Assembly (NCBI RefSeq): GCF_002192255.1
Contig: NZ_CP021768.1
Coordinates: 1,692,001-1,756,000 of the forward strand
Origin: Stenotrophomonas sp. WZN-1
GTDB taxonomy: Bacteria > Pseudomonadota > Gammaproteobacteria > Xanthomonadales > Xanthomonadaceae
Length of the DNA: 64,000 nucleotides
Direction of reading: 5' to 3'
A model generated the notes under the pieces. That model ran no database searches and was not told the DNA's origin. It worked only from the letters and a program-made list of their open reading frames with translations. Position 1 is the first letter of the stretch; each line of letters begins with the position of its first letter. Both the position numbers and the translations under genes were made by a program. Below are positions 44,303-53,173 of this stretch, one piece after another.

Positions 44303-45108
44303 GCGTGCGGTGCCGCGCCGAAGTGATCCAGCACCAGCACCTCGCTGCGGCCGGGGGCATAGCCCTGCTGCAGGCCGCGTGCAACGTAGTCGATGCCGGC
44401 TTCGCAGGCGTTGGCCAGGCTCAGGCCGTTGCACAGCTGCGCGGCGATGGCCGAGGCCAGCGTGCAGCCGGTGCCATGTGCATCCAGTGGCAGGCGGGCG
44501 TGGATGAATTCTTCGCTGCTGACGCCGTCGAAGTAGCGGTCGATCACGCGGTTGCCTTCCTGCAGATGGCCACCTTTCAGCAGCACCGCACCGGCGCCCA
44601 GGTCGAGCAGGGCGGAAGCGGCGCGCTCCGCGTCATCGCCGTTGCCGATCTTTCGTCCGACCAGCAGCTCTGCTTCCGGCGTGTTCGGGGTGATCAGCGT
44701 GGCCAGCGGGATCAGGCGCTCGCGCATCGCCTGCAGGGCGCTGTCTTCCAGCAGGCGTGCGCCGCTGGTGGCGACCATCACCGGGTCCAGCACCACGTGC
44801 GGCGGGCGATGGCGCTCCAGTGCGTCGGCGACGGTGTTGATCACCTCGGCGTTGGCCAGCATGCCGAGCTTCACCGCGTGGATGTCGAAGTCGTCGAAGC
44901 AGGCGTCCAGTTGTGCGCGCAGGAAATCGATCGGCGGCACATGCACGGCGATGACGCCTCGGGTGTTCTGTGCGGTCAGCGCGGCGATCGCGGAGAGACC
45001 GTGCACGCGATGCGCTGCAAAGGCCTTCAGGTCGGCCTGGATGCCTGCGCCGCCGCCGGAGTCGGAGCCGGCGATGGTGAGGGCGGATACGGGAGTGGTC
45101 GGGCTCAT
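44299..45108 (-). CDS. thiD: Hydroxymethylpyrimidine/phosphomethylpyrimidine kinase
   Basis: 269 residues from ATG 45108 ([10 protein letters not shown]). It phosphorylates HMP and HMP-P for thiamine synthesis. The ribokinase-like markers are [20 protein letters not shown] near the N-terminus (substrate binding), [10 protein letters not shown], and the late [18 protein letters not shown] with the catalytic Asp-Ala-His-Gly-Thr-Gly. No other thi gene is visible here. It begins a transcript that runs into the hydrolase and the tRNA-Arg cluster. A SMAG palindrome lies just upstream of its start. Confidence 0.95.
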   Translation of the reverse strand: MSPTTPVSALTIAGSDSGGGAGIQADLKAFAAHRVHGLSAIAALTAQNTRGVIAVHVPPIDFLRAQLDACFDDFDIHAVKLGMLANAEVINTVADALERHRPPHVVLDPVMVATSGARLLEDSALQAMRERLIPLATLITPNTPEAELLVGRKIGNGDDAERAASALLDLGAGAVLLKGGHLQEGNRVIDRYFDGVSSEEFIHARLPLDAHGTGCTLASAIAAQLCNGLSLANACEAGIDYVARGLQQGYAPGRSEVLVLDHFGAAPHA

Positions 45109-45140
45109 CCAGCGATTGTGCCGTGGTCCCGCTGGGGAAG

Positions 45141-45163
45141 GTAGATCCACGCCATGCGTGGAT
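45141..45163 (+). repeat. SMAG palindrome, ATCCACG class
   Basis: GTAG then ATCCACGCCATGCGTGGAT. Same class as the elements in islands 1 and 2. It lies between the DUF1275 gene's 3' end and the thiD start. Confidence 0.72.
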
Positions 45164-45172
45164 GTCCTTGAT

Positions 45173-45841
45173 TCAATGCCTCCAACGCGCCCATTGCTGG
45201 TACAGCACATAGCCCAGCCCGGTCAGGCCGGTCAGCAGGGCCGGGGCGAGCAGGGCGTCGTACTGCCAGCGCATGAACAGCCAGGCGCCGATCATGCCGC
45301 CGGCGAGGAAGCCGCTGATGATCAGTCCGCTGAGGGTCAGCCGCCGTACCTGCAGCGGCAGTCCGCGCAGCAGGTGGCCCAGGCCGATGCCGAGATCGGT
45401 GAACATGCCGCTGAGGTGGGTGGTGCGCACCACCGCGCCGCTGAAGGTGGTGGCCATTGCATTCTGCAGGCCGCAGGCCATGGCGGCGGCCAGTGCGCCC
45501 CAGATCTGGTGCCGCTCGAACAGCGGAATGGCCACCAGCAACAATGCCGATTCCAGCGCCAGCGCCACGCCGTAGCGGCGGCCCAGCTGCAGGGTGCTGT
45601 CCTGGATCAGCAGGCCGCTGAGCATCGCGCCCAGCGAGAAGGCGATCAGCAGGCCCCACAGGTGGCCAACCGCGCGCCAGTCACCCTGGGCCAGTGCCAT
45701 GCCGAGCTGGCTGGTACTGCCGGTCATGTGGCTGACCGCCTGGTGTTCGAAACCCAGGAAGCCGACCACATTGACCATGCCGGCCACGCACGACAGCGCG
45801 ACCGCGCCGATCCAGACCCAGGTGGGCAGGCGTATTCCCAT
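45173..45841 (-). CDS. DUF1275/YoaK-family membrane protein
   Basis: 222 residues with about six membrane segments. It carries the DUF1275 marks [35 protein letters not shown] near the N-terminus and [37 protein letters not shown] in the middle. The function of the family is not known; it has been linked to transport. It is 11 bp before a lipoprotein gene on the same strand and may be cotranscribed with it. Confidence 0.85.
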   Translation of the reverse strand: MGIRLPTWVWIGAVALSCVAGMVNVVGFLGFEHQAVSHMTGSTSQLGMALAQGDWRAVGHLWGLLIAFSLGAMLSGLLIQDSTLQLGRRYGVALALESALLLVAIPLFERHQIWGALAAAMACGLQNAMATTFSGAVVRTTHLSGMFTDLGIGLGHLLRGLPLQVRRLTLSGLIISGFLAGGMIGAWLFMRWQYDALLAPALLTGLTGLGYVLYQQWARWRH

Positions 45842-45852
45842 CGGCGGGCCCC

Positions 45853-46359
45853 TCAGGGCCCGCCTAAGCCGCCGTTGAACTGCAGCTCGCTGAAGGTGTT
45901 GCTGGCCGGGTCGAACACCGCGCCCCAGAACTGCGCGCCGCCATCGCAGACGCGGATCGCTTCGCGGGCTGGATTGATGCCGCTGTCGTCGGGCAGGTGG
46001 AAGGCGTTGATGTAGATCAGCCGTTGGCCTGCGCTTTCGATGCCGACGTACTGACGGTCAAAGTCGAGCACCTTCGGCACCTGGGCTTCCAGCGAAGACA
46101 GTTTCGCTTCCAGCTGGTCGACCTGCTGCCGGCTGGGCGCCCAGTAGCCGCTGACCCGCCCGGCCTCGCGGCCGGGGCTGGGCCGCGAGCAAGTGTCGAG
46201 CACCTGCGCGGCAATGATCGGGCGGGTGACCACCCAGGATTGGCCGGTACGCTCGGCGGTCGGCACGCTGGCCGGGCCGCGCGTGGTGGTGCAGGCACCC
46301 AGAACGGCTGCGAGCGCGATCGCAGCCGTGGGCAGCAGCAGGCGGGTGCAGCGGTTCAC
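45853..46359 (-). CDS. Lipoprotein of unknown function
   Basis: 168 residues with a lipoprotein signal (lipobox LGAC, Cys23). The mature part has a short coiled-coil-like segment ([22 protein letters not shown]) and later an aromatic segment [28 protein letters not shown]. Its start overlaps the phoH stop by 4 bp (ATGA), so the two are probably translated together. The function is unknown. Confidence 0.7.
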   Translation of the reverse strand: MNRCTRLLLPTAAIALAAVLGACTTTRGPASVPTAERTGQSWVVTRPIIAAQVLDTCSRPSPGREAGRVSGYWAPSRQQVDQLEAKLSSLEAQVPKVLDFDRQYVGIESAGQRLIYINAFHLPDDSGINPAREAIRVCDGGAQFWGAVFDPASNTFSELQFNGGLGGP

Positions 46360-47756
46360 AACACCTCCGAAGCGTAATCGGCCAGGCGCGAGCGTTCGCC
46401 ACGGCGCAGGGTGATGTGCGCACTATGCGGCCAGTTCTTGAAGCGATCCACCGCGTAGGTCAGGCCCGAGGTGGTCTCGGTCAGGTAAGGCGTGTCGATC
46501 TGCTCGACGTTGCCCAGGCAGACGATCTTGGTGCCGGGGCCGGCACGGGTGATCAGCGTCTTCATCTGCTTCGGGGTGAGGTTCTGTGCCTCGTCCAGGA
46601 TCAGGTAGCGCGACAGGAACGTGCGGCCGCGCATGAAGTTCATCGAGCGGATCTTGATGCGGCTGGCGAGCAGGTCGTTGGTGGCCTGGCGCCCCCACGT
46701 GCCGCCTTCCTGGTTGTGCGTGAGCACCTCCAGGTTGTCGGTCAGTGCGCCCATCCACGGCGTCATCTTCTCTTCTTCGGTGCCGGGCAGGAAACCGATG
46801 TCCTCGCCGACGCTGACCGTGGCGCGGGTCATGATGATCTCGCGGTAGCGCTGCTGGTCCATGGTCTGCGCCAGGCCGGCGGCCAGTGCCAGCAGGGTCT
46901 TGCCGGTGCCGGCGGTACCCAGCAGCGTGACGAAGTCGATCTCCGGGTCCATCAGTGCGTTGAGGGCGAAGTTCTGCTCGCGGTTGCGTGCGCTGATGCC
47001 CCACACGGCGTGGCTGCCGTGACGGAAATCATCGACCAGCGACAGCACCACCTTGCCATCGCCGACCACGCGGCTGACGCGCAGCTCGACTTCATCTTCG
47101 CCGGGCAGGTAGACGTACTGGTTCGGGTACCACTCCTCGCCATCCTGCGCCAGGATTTCGTAATGCGTGCGGCCCTTGTCGCTCCAGCTGCGCAGGTCGT
47201 CGCCGTGGCGCTTCCAGAAGTCTTCCGGCAGTTCGGTGGCGCCGGTGTAGAGCAGGCTGAAATCGTCCAGCGCGCGGTCGTTCTCGTAGTCCTCGGACAC
47301 GATGCCGGCGATGGCGGCCTTGATCCGCAGGTTGATGTCCTTGGAAACGAACACCACCGGCAGGTCCGGGGTTTCTTCCTTCAGGGCCAGGATCGCGCCG
47401 AGGATGGCGTTGTCCGGGATCACCTTGCCGAAGCTCTTGCCGGCGTCGAAATGGCTGGTCTGGAAGCGCAGCTTGCCGGCGCTCTGCTTGCCGCGCAGCT
47501 GCAGCCCATTGGGGCGCTGCAGCGGAATGCCGTCGGCCAGGTTGTCCAGGCCGGAGGCCTGCACCAGCTCATTGAGGAAGCGGCTCACCTGGCGGGCGTT
47601 GCGGCTCGCCTCGGAAGTGCCCTTCTTGCCGTTGTCCAGCTCCTCGATCACCTGCATGGGCAGGTAGACGTCGTGCTCCTCGAATTTGAACAGCGCGGTG
47701 GGATCGTGCATCAGCACGTTGGTATCCAGCACGTAGATGCGCTTGCCTCGGGTCAT
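46356..47756 (-). CDS. phoH: PhoH-family ATPase with N-terminal PIN domain
   Basis: 466 residues from ATG 47756 (MTRGKRIYVLDTNVLMHDP). The N-terminal PIN nuclease domain (YVLDTNVLMHD, PMQVIEELDNGKKG, VVFVSKDINLRIKA) is followed by an extra domain and the PhoH ATPase: Walker [12 protein letters not shown] near residue 300 and Walker B YLILDEAQNLTPKQMKTL. This is the PhoH2/PIN-PhoH type, a predicted helicase-nuclease for RNA. It is not known to be phosphate-linked in this form, and no Pho box was found. A gene overlap ties it to the lipoprotein downstream. Confidence 0.93.
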   Translation of the reverse strand: MTRGKRIYVLDTNVLMHDPTALFKFEEHDVYLPMQVIEELDNGKKGTSEASRNARQVSRFLNELVQASGLDNLADGIPLQRPNGLQLRGKQSAGKLRFQTSHFDAGKSFGKVIPDNAILGAILALKEETPDLPVVFVSKDINLRIKAAIAGIVSEDYENDRALDDFSLLYTGATELPEDFWKRHGDDLRSWSDKGRTHYEILAQDGEEWYPNQYVYLPGEDEVELRVSRVVGDGKVVLSLVDDFRHGSHAVWGISARNREQNFALNALMDPEIDFVTLLGTAGTGKTLLALAAGLAQTMDQQRYREIIMTRATVSVGEDIGFLPGTEEEKMTPWMGALTDNLEVLTHNQEGGTWGRQATNDLLASRIKIRSMNFMRGRTFLSRYLILDEAQNLTPKQMKTLITRAGPGTKIVCLGNVEQIDTPYLTETTSGLTYAVDRFKNWPHSAHITLRRGERSRLADYASEVL

Positions 47757-47840
47757 CGTCGATTCCTGGTTACGGACAGGGAAAAACCACCACGGCCTGC
47801 TGCAGGGCAGGGTGATGGCAGGCACAGTAGGCAGTGGGAC

Positions 47841-48320
47841 TCACTTGGACTGGGAGGCCTTCAGTTCGGCGAGAACGGCATCGGCATGGCCGGCAACCTT
47901 TACCTTGCGCCAGGACTGCACGATGCGGCTGTCGGGGGAAATCAGGAAGGTGCTGCGCTCGATGCCACGTACCTGCTTGCCGTACATGTTCTTCATCTTG
48001 ATCACGTCGAAGGCGCTGCACAGCGCTTCATCGCCATCGCTGACCAGCGGGAAGCTGAAGCCCTGCTTGGCACAGAAATTGTCGTGCGACTTCACCGAAT
48101 CGCGCGAGACGCCCAGCACGACCGCGCCGGCCTTCCTGAACTTCGGCAGCAGCGCGTTGAAGTCGATGCCTTCGGTGGTGCAGCCGGGGGTGCTGTCCTT
48201 GGGGTAGAAGTACAGCACCAGCCAGTGGCCGGCATAGTCGCCGAGGGTGGCCTGGTCGCCACCGGACAGCGCCAGTGGCAGGGAGAGGGTGGTGCTGTCC
48301 AGGGTATCGCCGTTGTTCAT
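47841..48320 (-). CDS. bcp: Thiol peroxidase Bcp/PrxQ (peroxiredoxin)
   Basis: 159 residues from ATG 48320. It reduces hydroperoxides with thioredoxin. The peroxidatic Cys47 lies in DSTPGCTTEG, but the +5 Cys of E. coli Bcp is replaced by Ile; the second Cys is Cys83 (HDNFCAKQGF), 36 residues later, which is the resolving-Cys arrangement described for Xanthomonas PrxQ. It lies between phoH and gcvR, and the gcvR-bcp adjacency beside dapA is the same in E. coli. Confidence 0.93.
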   Translation of the reverse strand: MNNGDTLDSTTLSLPLALSGGDQATLGDYAGHWLVLYFYPKDSTPGCTTEGIDFNALLPKFRKAGAVVLGVSRDSVKSHDNFCAKQGFSFPLVSDGDEALCSAFDVIKMKNMYGKQVRGIERSTFLISPDSRIVQSWRKVKVAGHADAVLAELKASQSK

Positions 48321-48399
48321 GAGGTCCTTCTGTCGAGCCTGGGTTCTTTCCAAGACAATTGCATGAAACGCCACGCGCCCGTGAGAGGCGCGCGAAAAA

Positions 48400-48960
48400 T
48401 CAGAATTTCATCGGGTCCATGATCGCGTCCAGGTTCAGGTGGTCGCAGAACTCAAGGAAATCGTCGCGCAGCGCGGCGATGTGCATGTTGGCCGGCACGC
48501 CGATGGTGACCTGTGCACTGAACATTTCCGCACCGGTCTGCATGGCGCGGTAGCGCGTGCTCTGCAGGTTCTCGATGGTGATGCCCTGGCGGTCGAAGAA
48601 GTCGGCCAGCTGGAACAGGATGCCCGGCTTGTCGGCGGCGATCACTTCGACGATGTACGGCAGCAGGTTGGACTGCGCCTGCTTGGCAGCGGTGCGGTAC
48701 CAGACCAGCTTCAGGCCCTCTTCGCGCTCCAGCCGGGTCAGCATCGCCTCGAGCTTGGCCACCGAGTCCCAGGAGCCGGTGGCCAGCGCGGTGACCGAGA
48801 CATCGCGGCCGACCGTGGCCAGGCGTGCGTCCACCAGGTTGCAACCGCTGTCGGCGATGCGGCGGGTGACGGACAGCAGGGGGGACTCCGGATGCGTCGT
48901 ATAGGCGTTGATCAGGAGGTGGTTTTCGCTCGGCGCGGGGCGCGTGGTGGTGTCGGTCAA
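48400..48960 (-). CDS. gcvR: Glycine cleavage system transcriptional repressor (GcvR-like)
   Basis: 186 residues if it starts at TTG 48960 (read as Met; TDTTTRPAP...); no ATG fits, so the start is moderately certain. The product has two tandem ACT domains, the first [33 protein letters not shown], the second [31 protein letters not shown], as in GcvR. In E. coli GcvR binds glycine and GcvA. It is divergent from dapA with 163 bp between starts, and bcp follows, as in E. coli (dapA, gcvR, bcp). Confidence 0.9.
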   Translation of the reverse strand: MTDTTTRPAPSENHLLINAYTTHPESPLLSVTRRIADSGCNLVDARLATVGRDVSVTALATGSWDSVAKLEAMLTRLEREEGLKLVWYRTAAKQAQSNLLPYIVEVIAADKPGILFQLADFFDRQGITIENLQSTRYRAMQTGAEMFSAQVTIGVPANMHIAALRDDFLEFCDHLNLDAIMDPMKF

Positions 48961-49123
48961 GGCGATTCCGGGTAATGCATGCGTTAGTCTGAATGCCCGC
49001 CAGAGGCGGGGATCCACCGGTGTCCAGCATACTTGCCCGTGCTTTCGCGCCGCAAGTAACATTCAGGTCGCCCCCAGCCTTTCGTGGCGGGCGTTTCCCT
49101 TCCCAGCCAAGAGCAGCACGTCC

Positions 49124-50017
49124 TTGTCCCTTTCCGGCCTCATCACCGCGCTGGCGACCCCGTTCCGGGCCGACGGCGCCCTCGATCCCGACGGTTGGCA
49201 GCGCCTGCTGCACCTGCAACTGGAAGGTGGCGTCCATGGCGTTGTCGTAGCCGGCTCGACCGGTGAAGCGGCGACCCTCACCGATGCCGAGTACGACCTG
49301 CTGCTGGCCAGCGCGGTCGAGCGCATCGGCGGCCGCATCCCGGTCATGGCCGGTACCGGCCTTTCGGGCACCGCCAAGACCATCGAACAGACCCGCCGTG
49401 CCGCCGCGCTCGGCGCCAGCCATGCGCTGGTGGTCACCCCGCCTTACGTGCGGCCGACCCAGGCCGGCCTGATCGCGCACTACCGTGCAGTTGCCGACCA
49501 GGGCGGGCTGCCGGTCGTGCTGTACAACGTGCCCGGCCGCACCGGTTGCGATATGCAGCCGGAGACCGTCGCCGAGCTGGCCAGCCACCCCAACATCGTC
49601 GGCATCAAGGAGGCGGTGGGCGACACCGGCCGGGTGCAGGCGTTGCTGGCCCTGCGCAGCCCGCAGTTCGCCGTGCTCAGCGGCGACGACGGTACGGCGG
49701 CGCGTTCGATCCAGGCCGGTATCGATGGCCTGATCTCGGTGGGTTCCAACGTTCTGCCGGGCGCCTACCGCCGGATGTGCGAACTGGCAGCCGCGCACGA
49801 TCACGAAGCCACCGGGTCGTGGGATGCGCGCCTGCATCCGTTCCATGATTTCTGTGGCGTCGAACCCAACCCGATCCCGGTCAAGGCGCTGCTGCGCCGC
49901 ATCGGCATCGGTCATGACCTGCGCCTGCCGCTGCTGCCGCTGTCGGCATCGCACCATGCGGCGGCCGACCATCTCGCCGGCGACATCGCCGCCCTCGAAG
50001 CCCTTTCCAGCCACTGA
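49124..50017 (+). CDS. dapA: 4-Hydroxy-tetrahydrodipicolinate synthase
   Basis: 297 residues from TTG 49124 (read as Met; [14 protein letters not shown]). It condenses aspartate semialdehyde with pyruvate, the first committed step of lysine and diaminopimelate synthesis. The TIM-barrel landmarks are [14 protein letters not shown], the GSTGEAATL loop, the Tyr in YNVPGRTG and the Schiff-base Lys in [10 protein letters not shown] (about residue 161). It is divergent from gcvR and followed by a BamC-like lipoprotein gene. Both divergent starts are TTG. Confidence 0.95.
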   Translation: MSLSGLITALATPFRADGALDPDGWQRLLHLQLEGGVHGVVVAGSTGEAATLTDAEYDLLLASAVERIGGRIPVMAGTGLSGTAKTIEQTRRAAALGASHALVVTPPYVRPTQAGLIAHYRAVADQGGLPVVLYNVPGRTGCDMQPETVAELASHPNIVGIKEAVGDTGRVQALLALRSPQFAVLSGDDGTAARSIQAGIDGLISVGSNVLPGAYRRMCELAAAHDHEATGSWDARLHPFHDFCGVEPNPIPVKALLRRIGIGHDLRLPLLPLSASHHAAADHLAGDIAALEALSSH

Positions 50018-50049
50018 CCTTCCGTCTTGGTCTGATCCAGGAGATTCAC

Positions 50050-50565
50050 ATGCGTCAATCCGTTTCCACCGTCCGCGTGCTGTCCTATGCCCTGCTTGCA
50101 GTGGCCGTCGCCGCCGGCACCACCGGCTGCTTCAAGCGTGGCGTCAAGGGCGACTACGCCCTGGCCCCGGAAATGCGTCCGCTGGAAGTGCCGCCGGACC
50201 TGAACCTGCCCAACGCCACCACCGACACCAAGGTGCCGACACTGGCCTCGGCCACCAAGCCGGCCGCGCCGGTCGCCGCAGCGCCGGCGGTGGGCAACAC
50301 AGGTTTCACCATTGCCGGTGGCAAGGATGAAGCCTTCGCCAAGGTCGGTACCGCACTGGAAGGCGTGGAAGGCGTGACCATCGCCAGCCGCGCACAGCTG
50401 CTGGGCTCGTACGACGTGGCCTACGAAGGCAGCAACTTCCTGGTCCGCGTGGTGGCGGTCGATGCCGGCGCCTACATCTCCGCGGTCGACCCGCGTGGCC
50501 TGCCGGCCACCGCCGAAGCGCCGGTGAAGCTGATCGCCGCACTGAAGGCGAAGCTGGCCCAGTAA
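50050..50565 (+). CDS. BamC-like (NlpB-like) lipoprotein, shortened
   Basis: 171 residues with a lipoprotein signal (TTGC, Cys27). The mature N-terminus (KRGVKGDYALAPEMRPLEVPPDLNLPNA) matches the start of BamC/NlpB, an outer-membrane lipoprotein of the BAM complex, and the C-terminal part (FLVRVVAVDAGAYISAVDPRGLPATAEAPVKLIAALKAKL) resembles one BamC helix-grip domain. E. coli BamC has 344 residues with two such domains, so this is about half length. It follows dapA by 32 bp, as bamC follows dapA in E. coli. Whether it works in the BAM complex is inferred. Confidence 0.72.
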   Translation: MRQSVSTVRVLSYALLAVAVAAGTTGCFKRGVKGDYALAPEMRPLEVPPDLNLPNATTDTKVPTLASATKPAAPVAAAPAVGNTGFTIAGGKDEAFAKVGTALEGVEGVTIASRAQLLGSYDVAYEGSNFLVRVVAVDAGAYISAVDPRGLPATAEAPVKLIAALKAKLAQ

Positions 50566-50606
50566 GGGCCGGTAGGGTGGGTGTGGGCCTTGGTCCGCAC
50601 CCTCTG

Positions 50607-50675
50607 GTAGCGCCGGGCCATGCCCGGCGAGCATATAGCGCGATCACGGTTCCGCCGGGCATGGCCCGGCGCTAC
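50607..50675. repeat. Inverted dimer of SMAG palindromes, GCCGGGC class
   Basis: GTAGCGCCGGGCCATGCCCG... at 50607-50630 and its reverse, ending CGGCGCTAC, at 50653-50675, 22 bp apart. It can form one long hairpin or two. Lies between the lipoprotein gene and fdxA. Confidence 0.75.
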
Positions 50676-50680
50676 CGGAA

Positions 50681-50713
50681 ACGAAAAAGGGCGCCATGGG
50701 CGCCCTTTTTCGT
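50681..50713. terminator. Perfect two-way terminator between the lipoprotein gene and fdxA
   Basis: ACGAAAAAGGGCGCC and GGCGCCCTTTTTCGT, 15-bp arms with loop ATG; A5 and T5 runs make it functional on either strand. Confidence 0.92.
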
Positions 50714-50731
50714 TGCCGCAGCGGGCGCTTC

Positions 50732-51055
50732 TCAGCGCTCCAGCAGCTTCAGCTTGTCCGGCTTGCCGTCCCATTCGCCGGCGTCGGCGGGTGGGTCCTT
50801 GCGCACGGTCAGCACCGGCCACTCCTTCGCCAGCTCGGCGTTGAGGGCAACGAAGCCCTCCTGGCCCGCAGGAACGTCGTCCTCCGGGAAGATCGCATTG
50901 ACCGGGCACTCCGGCTCGCAGAGGGTGCAGTCGATGCACTCATCCGGGTCGATCACCAGGAAGTTCGGGCCTTCGTGGAAGCAATCCACGGGGCACACTT
51001 CCACGCAATCGGTGTGTTTGCACTTGATGCAGTTTTCGGTGACGACAAAGGGCAT
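50732..51055 (-). CDS. fdxA: Seven-iron ferredoxin FdxA
   Basis: 107 residues from ATG 51055 ([26 protein letters not shown]). The first cluster ligands are C-x2-C-x4-C-x3-C-P with a 3Fe-4S-type extra Cys, and the second is C-x2-C-x2-C-x3-C-P ([15 protein letters not shown]), as in 7Fe8S ferredoxins of the Azotobacter FdI type. It carries electrons in the cytoplasm. Its partner is unknown. It is monocistronic, with a strong two-way terminator after it. Confidence 0.94.
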   Translation of the reverse strand: MPFVVTENCIKCKHTDCVEVCPVDCFHEGPNFLVIDPDECIDCTLCEPECPVNAIFPEDDVPAGQEGFVALNAELAKEWPVLTVRKDPPADAGEWDGKPDKLKLLER

Positions 51056-51235
51056 GGGCTTGGGGGTGGATCGATTCCTGAACCCGCCAATTCTAGAACA
51101 GGTTGGCCCCCGGTGTCGGCGCGGGACGGAAAACGGGCGTCTGGCAGGCGCGGCCATTGGCGGCACGGCAGGCCTGTGCGACGCTGCGCGGCACCCGGTC
51201 CTGGTGGCCGGGCTCCCTTCCCAGCAGGATCATCC

Positions 51236-52660
51236 ATGTCCCAAGCCCAGTCCGGCACCGCCTCCCACGGTGGTGAAAACACAGCGTTCATCGTCCTGAT
51301 CAGTTGCGTGGCCACGCTTGGTGGGTTCCTGTTCGGCTTCGACAGTGGTGTCATCAACGGCACGGTTGATGGCCTGCGCCAGGCCTTCAACTCCAGCGAG
51401 GCGGCGCTGGGCTTCGAAGTCGCCTCGATGCTGCTGGGCTGCGCGATCGGTGCATTCCTGGCCGGTTGGTTGGGCGACCGCCTGGGGCGCCGTGGTGTCC
51501 TGATCGTGTCCGCGCTGATGTTCCTGGTTTCGGCGCTGGGCGCCGGTGCCGCCCATGCTTCCTGGCTGTTCATCGCGGCCCGCGTGCTGGGCGGCTTCGC
51601 GGTGGGGGCGGCCAGCGTGATGTCGCCGGCCTACATCGCCGAAGTCGCCTCGGCGCGCTATCGCGGCCGACTGGCCACGGTGCAGCAGATGGCGATCATC
51701 TGCGGCCTGTTCGCGGCCTTCCTCAGCAATTACCTGCTGGCCCGCGCCGCCGGCGCCTCGACCGAGCCCTTGTGGCTGGGCCATGAGGCCTGGCGCTGGA
51801 TGTTCTGGATGCAGGCGCTGCCGTCGGGGGTGTTCCTGCTGCTGTTGCTGCTGATCCCGGAAAGCCCGCGTTTCCTGGTGCTGAAGGGCCGCCAGGCGCA
51901 GGCGAGGGCGGTGCTGACGCGGCTGTACGGTGAGGTCGCCGCCACGGCCAAGCAGGCTGAGATCGAGGCCAGCCTGGCCCAGGACCAGCACAAGCCGCGT
52001 TTCGGCGACCTGCGCGACAAGGTCACCGGCAAGCTGCGCCCGATCCTCTGGGTGGGCATCGGCCTGGCCATGTTCCAGCAGCTGGTCGGCATCAATGTGG
52101 TGTTCTACTACGGTGCGGTGCTCTGGCAGGCAGTGGGCTTCTCGGAAAGCGATGCGCTGCTGATCAATGTGTTGTCCGGTGCACTGAGCATCGGTGCCTG
52201 CCTGCTGACGGTACTGCTGATCGACCGCATCGGGCGCAAGCCGCTGCTGTGGGTCGGCTCGGTCGGCATGTCGGTGGCGCTGGTGCTGATGGTGGTGGCG
52301 TTTGCCAGTGGCAGCCTGGTCGACGGGCGCCTGCAGCTGTCCGATGGCATGGGGCGGCTGGCGCTGGTCGCGGCCAACGTCTACGTGGTGTTCTTCAACA
52401 TGTCCTGGGGCCCGGTGATGTGGGTGATGCTGGGCGAGATGTTCCCCAACCAGATCCGCGGCCCGGCGCTGGCCGTGGCGGGGGCCGCGCAATGGACCTC
52501 GAACTTCGCGATCACCGTGACCTTCCCGATGCTGCTGGCCGGCATCGGCCTGGCTGGCGCCTATGGCATCTATGCGGTCGCGGCGATCCTCTCGATCTTC
52601 TTCGTGGTCCGCTACGTGCGCGAGACCAAGGGCAAGGAGCTGGAGCAGATGGAAGGCTGA
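51236..52660 (+). CDS. Sugar transporter of the MFS sugar-porter family
   Basis: 474 residues from ATG 51236 (MSQAQSGTASHGG). Twelve membrane segments with sugar-porter signatures: GFLFGFDSGVINGTVDGLRQAF, GDRLGRRG, the RYRGRLATVQQ loop, PESPRFLVLKGR, QQLVGINVVFYYG and DRIGRKPLLW, then PETKG-type end (RETKGKELEQME). It matches XylE/GalP-like proton-coupled transporters; the sugar cannot be told. It is alone in the region, followed by stem-loop copy E. Confidence 0.92.
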   Translation: MSQAQSGTASHGGENTAFIVLISCVATLGGFLFGFDSGVINGTVDGLRQAFNSSEAALGFEVASMLLGCAIGAFLAGWLGDRLGRRGVLIVSALMFLVSALGAGAAHASWLFIAARVLGGFAVGAASVMSPAYIAEVASARYRGRLATVQQMAIICGLFAAFLSNYLLARAAGASTEPLWLGHEAWRWMFWMQALPSGVFLLLLLLIPESPRFLVLKGRQAQARAVLTRLYGEVAATAKQAEIEASLAQDQHKPRFGDLRDKVTGKLRPILWVGIGLAMFQQLVGINVVFYYGAVLWQAVGFSESDALLINVLSGALSIGACLLTVLLIDRIGRKPLLWVGSVGMSVALVLMVVAFASGSLVDGRLQLSDGMGRLALVAANVYVVFFNMSWGPVMWVMLGEMFPNQIRGPALAVAGAAQWTSNFAITVTFPMLLAGIGLAGAYGIYAVAAILSIFFVVRYVRETKGKELEQMEG

Positions 52661-52710
52661 CGTCGTCTGGCTTCGGTTGCATTCCGTTGGCGCCTCGGCG
52701 TCATCGAGGG

Positions 52711-52815
52711 CGAAGGCGGGCAGCCCAAGCCGGGGCACGCCGTGAACCCATCCATGGGGGCTCGATGGCGCCATCCATGGCGCCAACGGTCCCGGCTTGA
52801 GCTGCCCCGCCTTCG
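52711..52815 (+). repeat. Large multi-branched stem-loop, copy E (solitary)
   Basis: Outer arms 52711-52736 and 52789-52815, about 26 bp with one bulge, one C-A mismatch and one G-T pair, enclosing exactly 52 nt. Hairpin 1 is CCCAT-CC-ATGGG; hairpin 2 is the same as in copy A. No terminal inverted repeat, no CAACAG tract and no partner copy. Confidence 0.85.
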
Positions 52816-53007
52816 CGTCAGGCATTGCGGTTCTGGCGGACGCAGGTCTGCGCGTCGGGATTGAATTGGCTGCGGAGGAGCGAGGCTGTTCGTGCCGCCG
52901 TCGCGGCAAATCGTCTGGAGGGGGTGGCCCGCCCCCTCCCACGCAGGAACAGGGGGGCGCTACTGCGACCAGGCCGACCGATGCCAATGCAAACCCCGGA
53001 AAACAGA
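52816..53007. other. Intergenic remainder after copy E
   Basis: About 190 bp without a gene before the tRNA-Glu terminator. It contains one GC hairpin, GGAGGGGG and CCCCCTCC around TGGCCCG (52917-52939), which may be a leftover element. Nothing else was recognised. Confidence 0.5.
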
Positions 53008-53031
53008 AAAGCCCGCACAATGGCGGGCTCT
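53008..53031 (-). terminator. Terminator of tRNA-Glu
   Basis: On the minus strand AGCCCGC-CATTGT-GCGGGCT followed by TTTCTGTTTT; 7-bp stem. Confidence 0.78.
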
Positions 53032-53052
53032 TTCGGTTCCTGCTGCGGCGAC

Positions 53053-53127
53053 TGGCGCTCCCTAGGGGACTCGAACCCCTGTTTTAGCCTTGAGAGGGCC
53101 ACGTCCTAACCACTAGACGAAGGGAGC
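53053..53127 (-). tRNA. tRNA-Glu(CTC)
   Basis: 75 nt including CCA. Acceptor GCTCCCT with its partner AGGGAGC, anticodon loop CTCTCAA with anticodon CTC, T-loop GGTTCGAGTCC. The anticodon reads GAG; the main tRNA-Glu(TTC) must be elsewhere. Confidence 0.95.
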
Positions 53128-53173
53128 GTAACTGTGTCGCTGCCGAGGCAGGAGCGCTAGTATATGCACCTCG

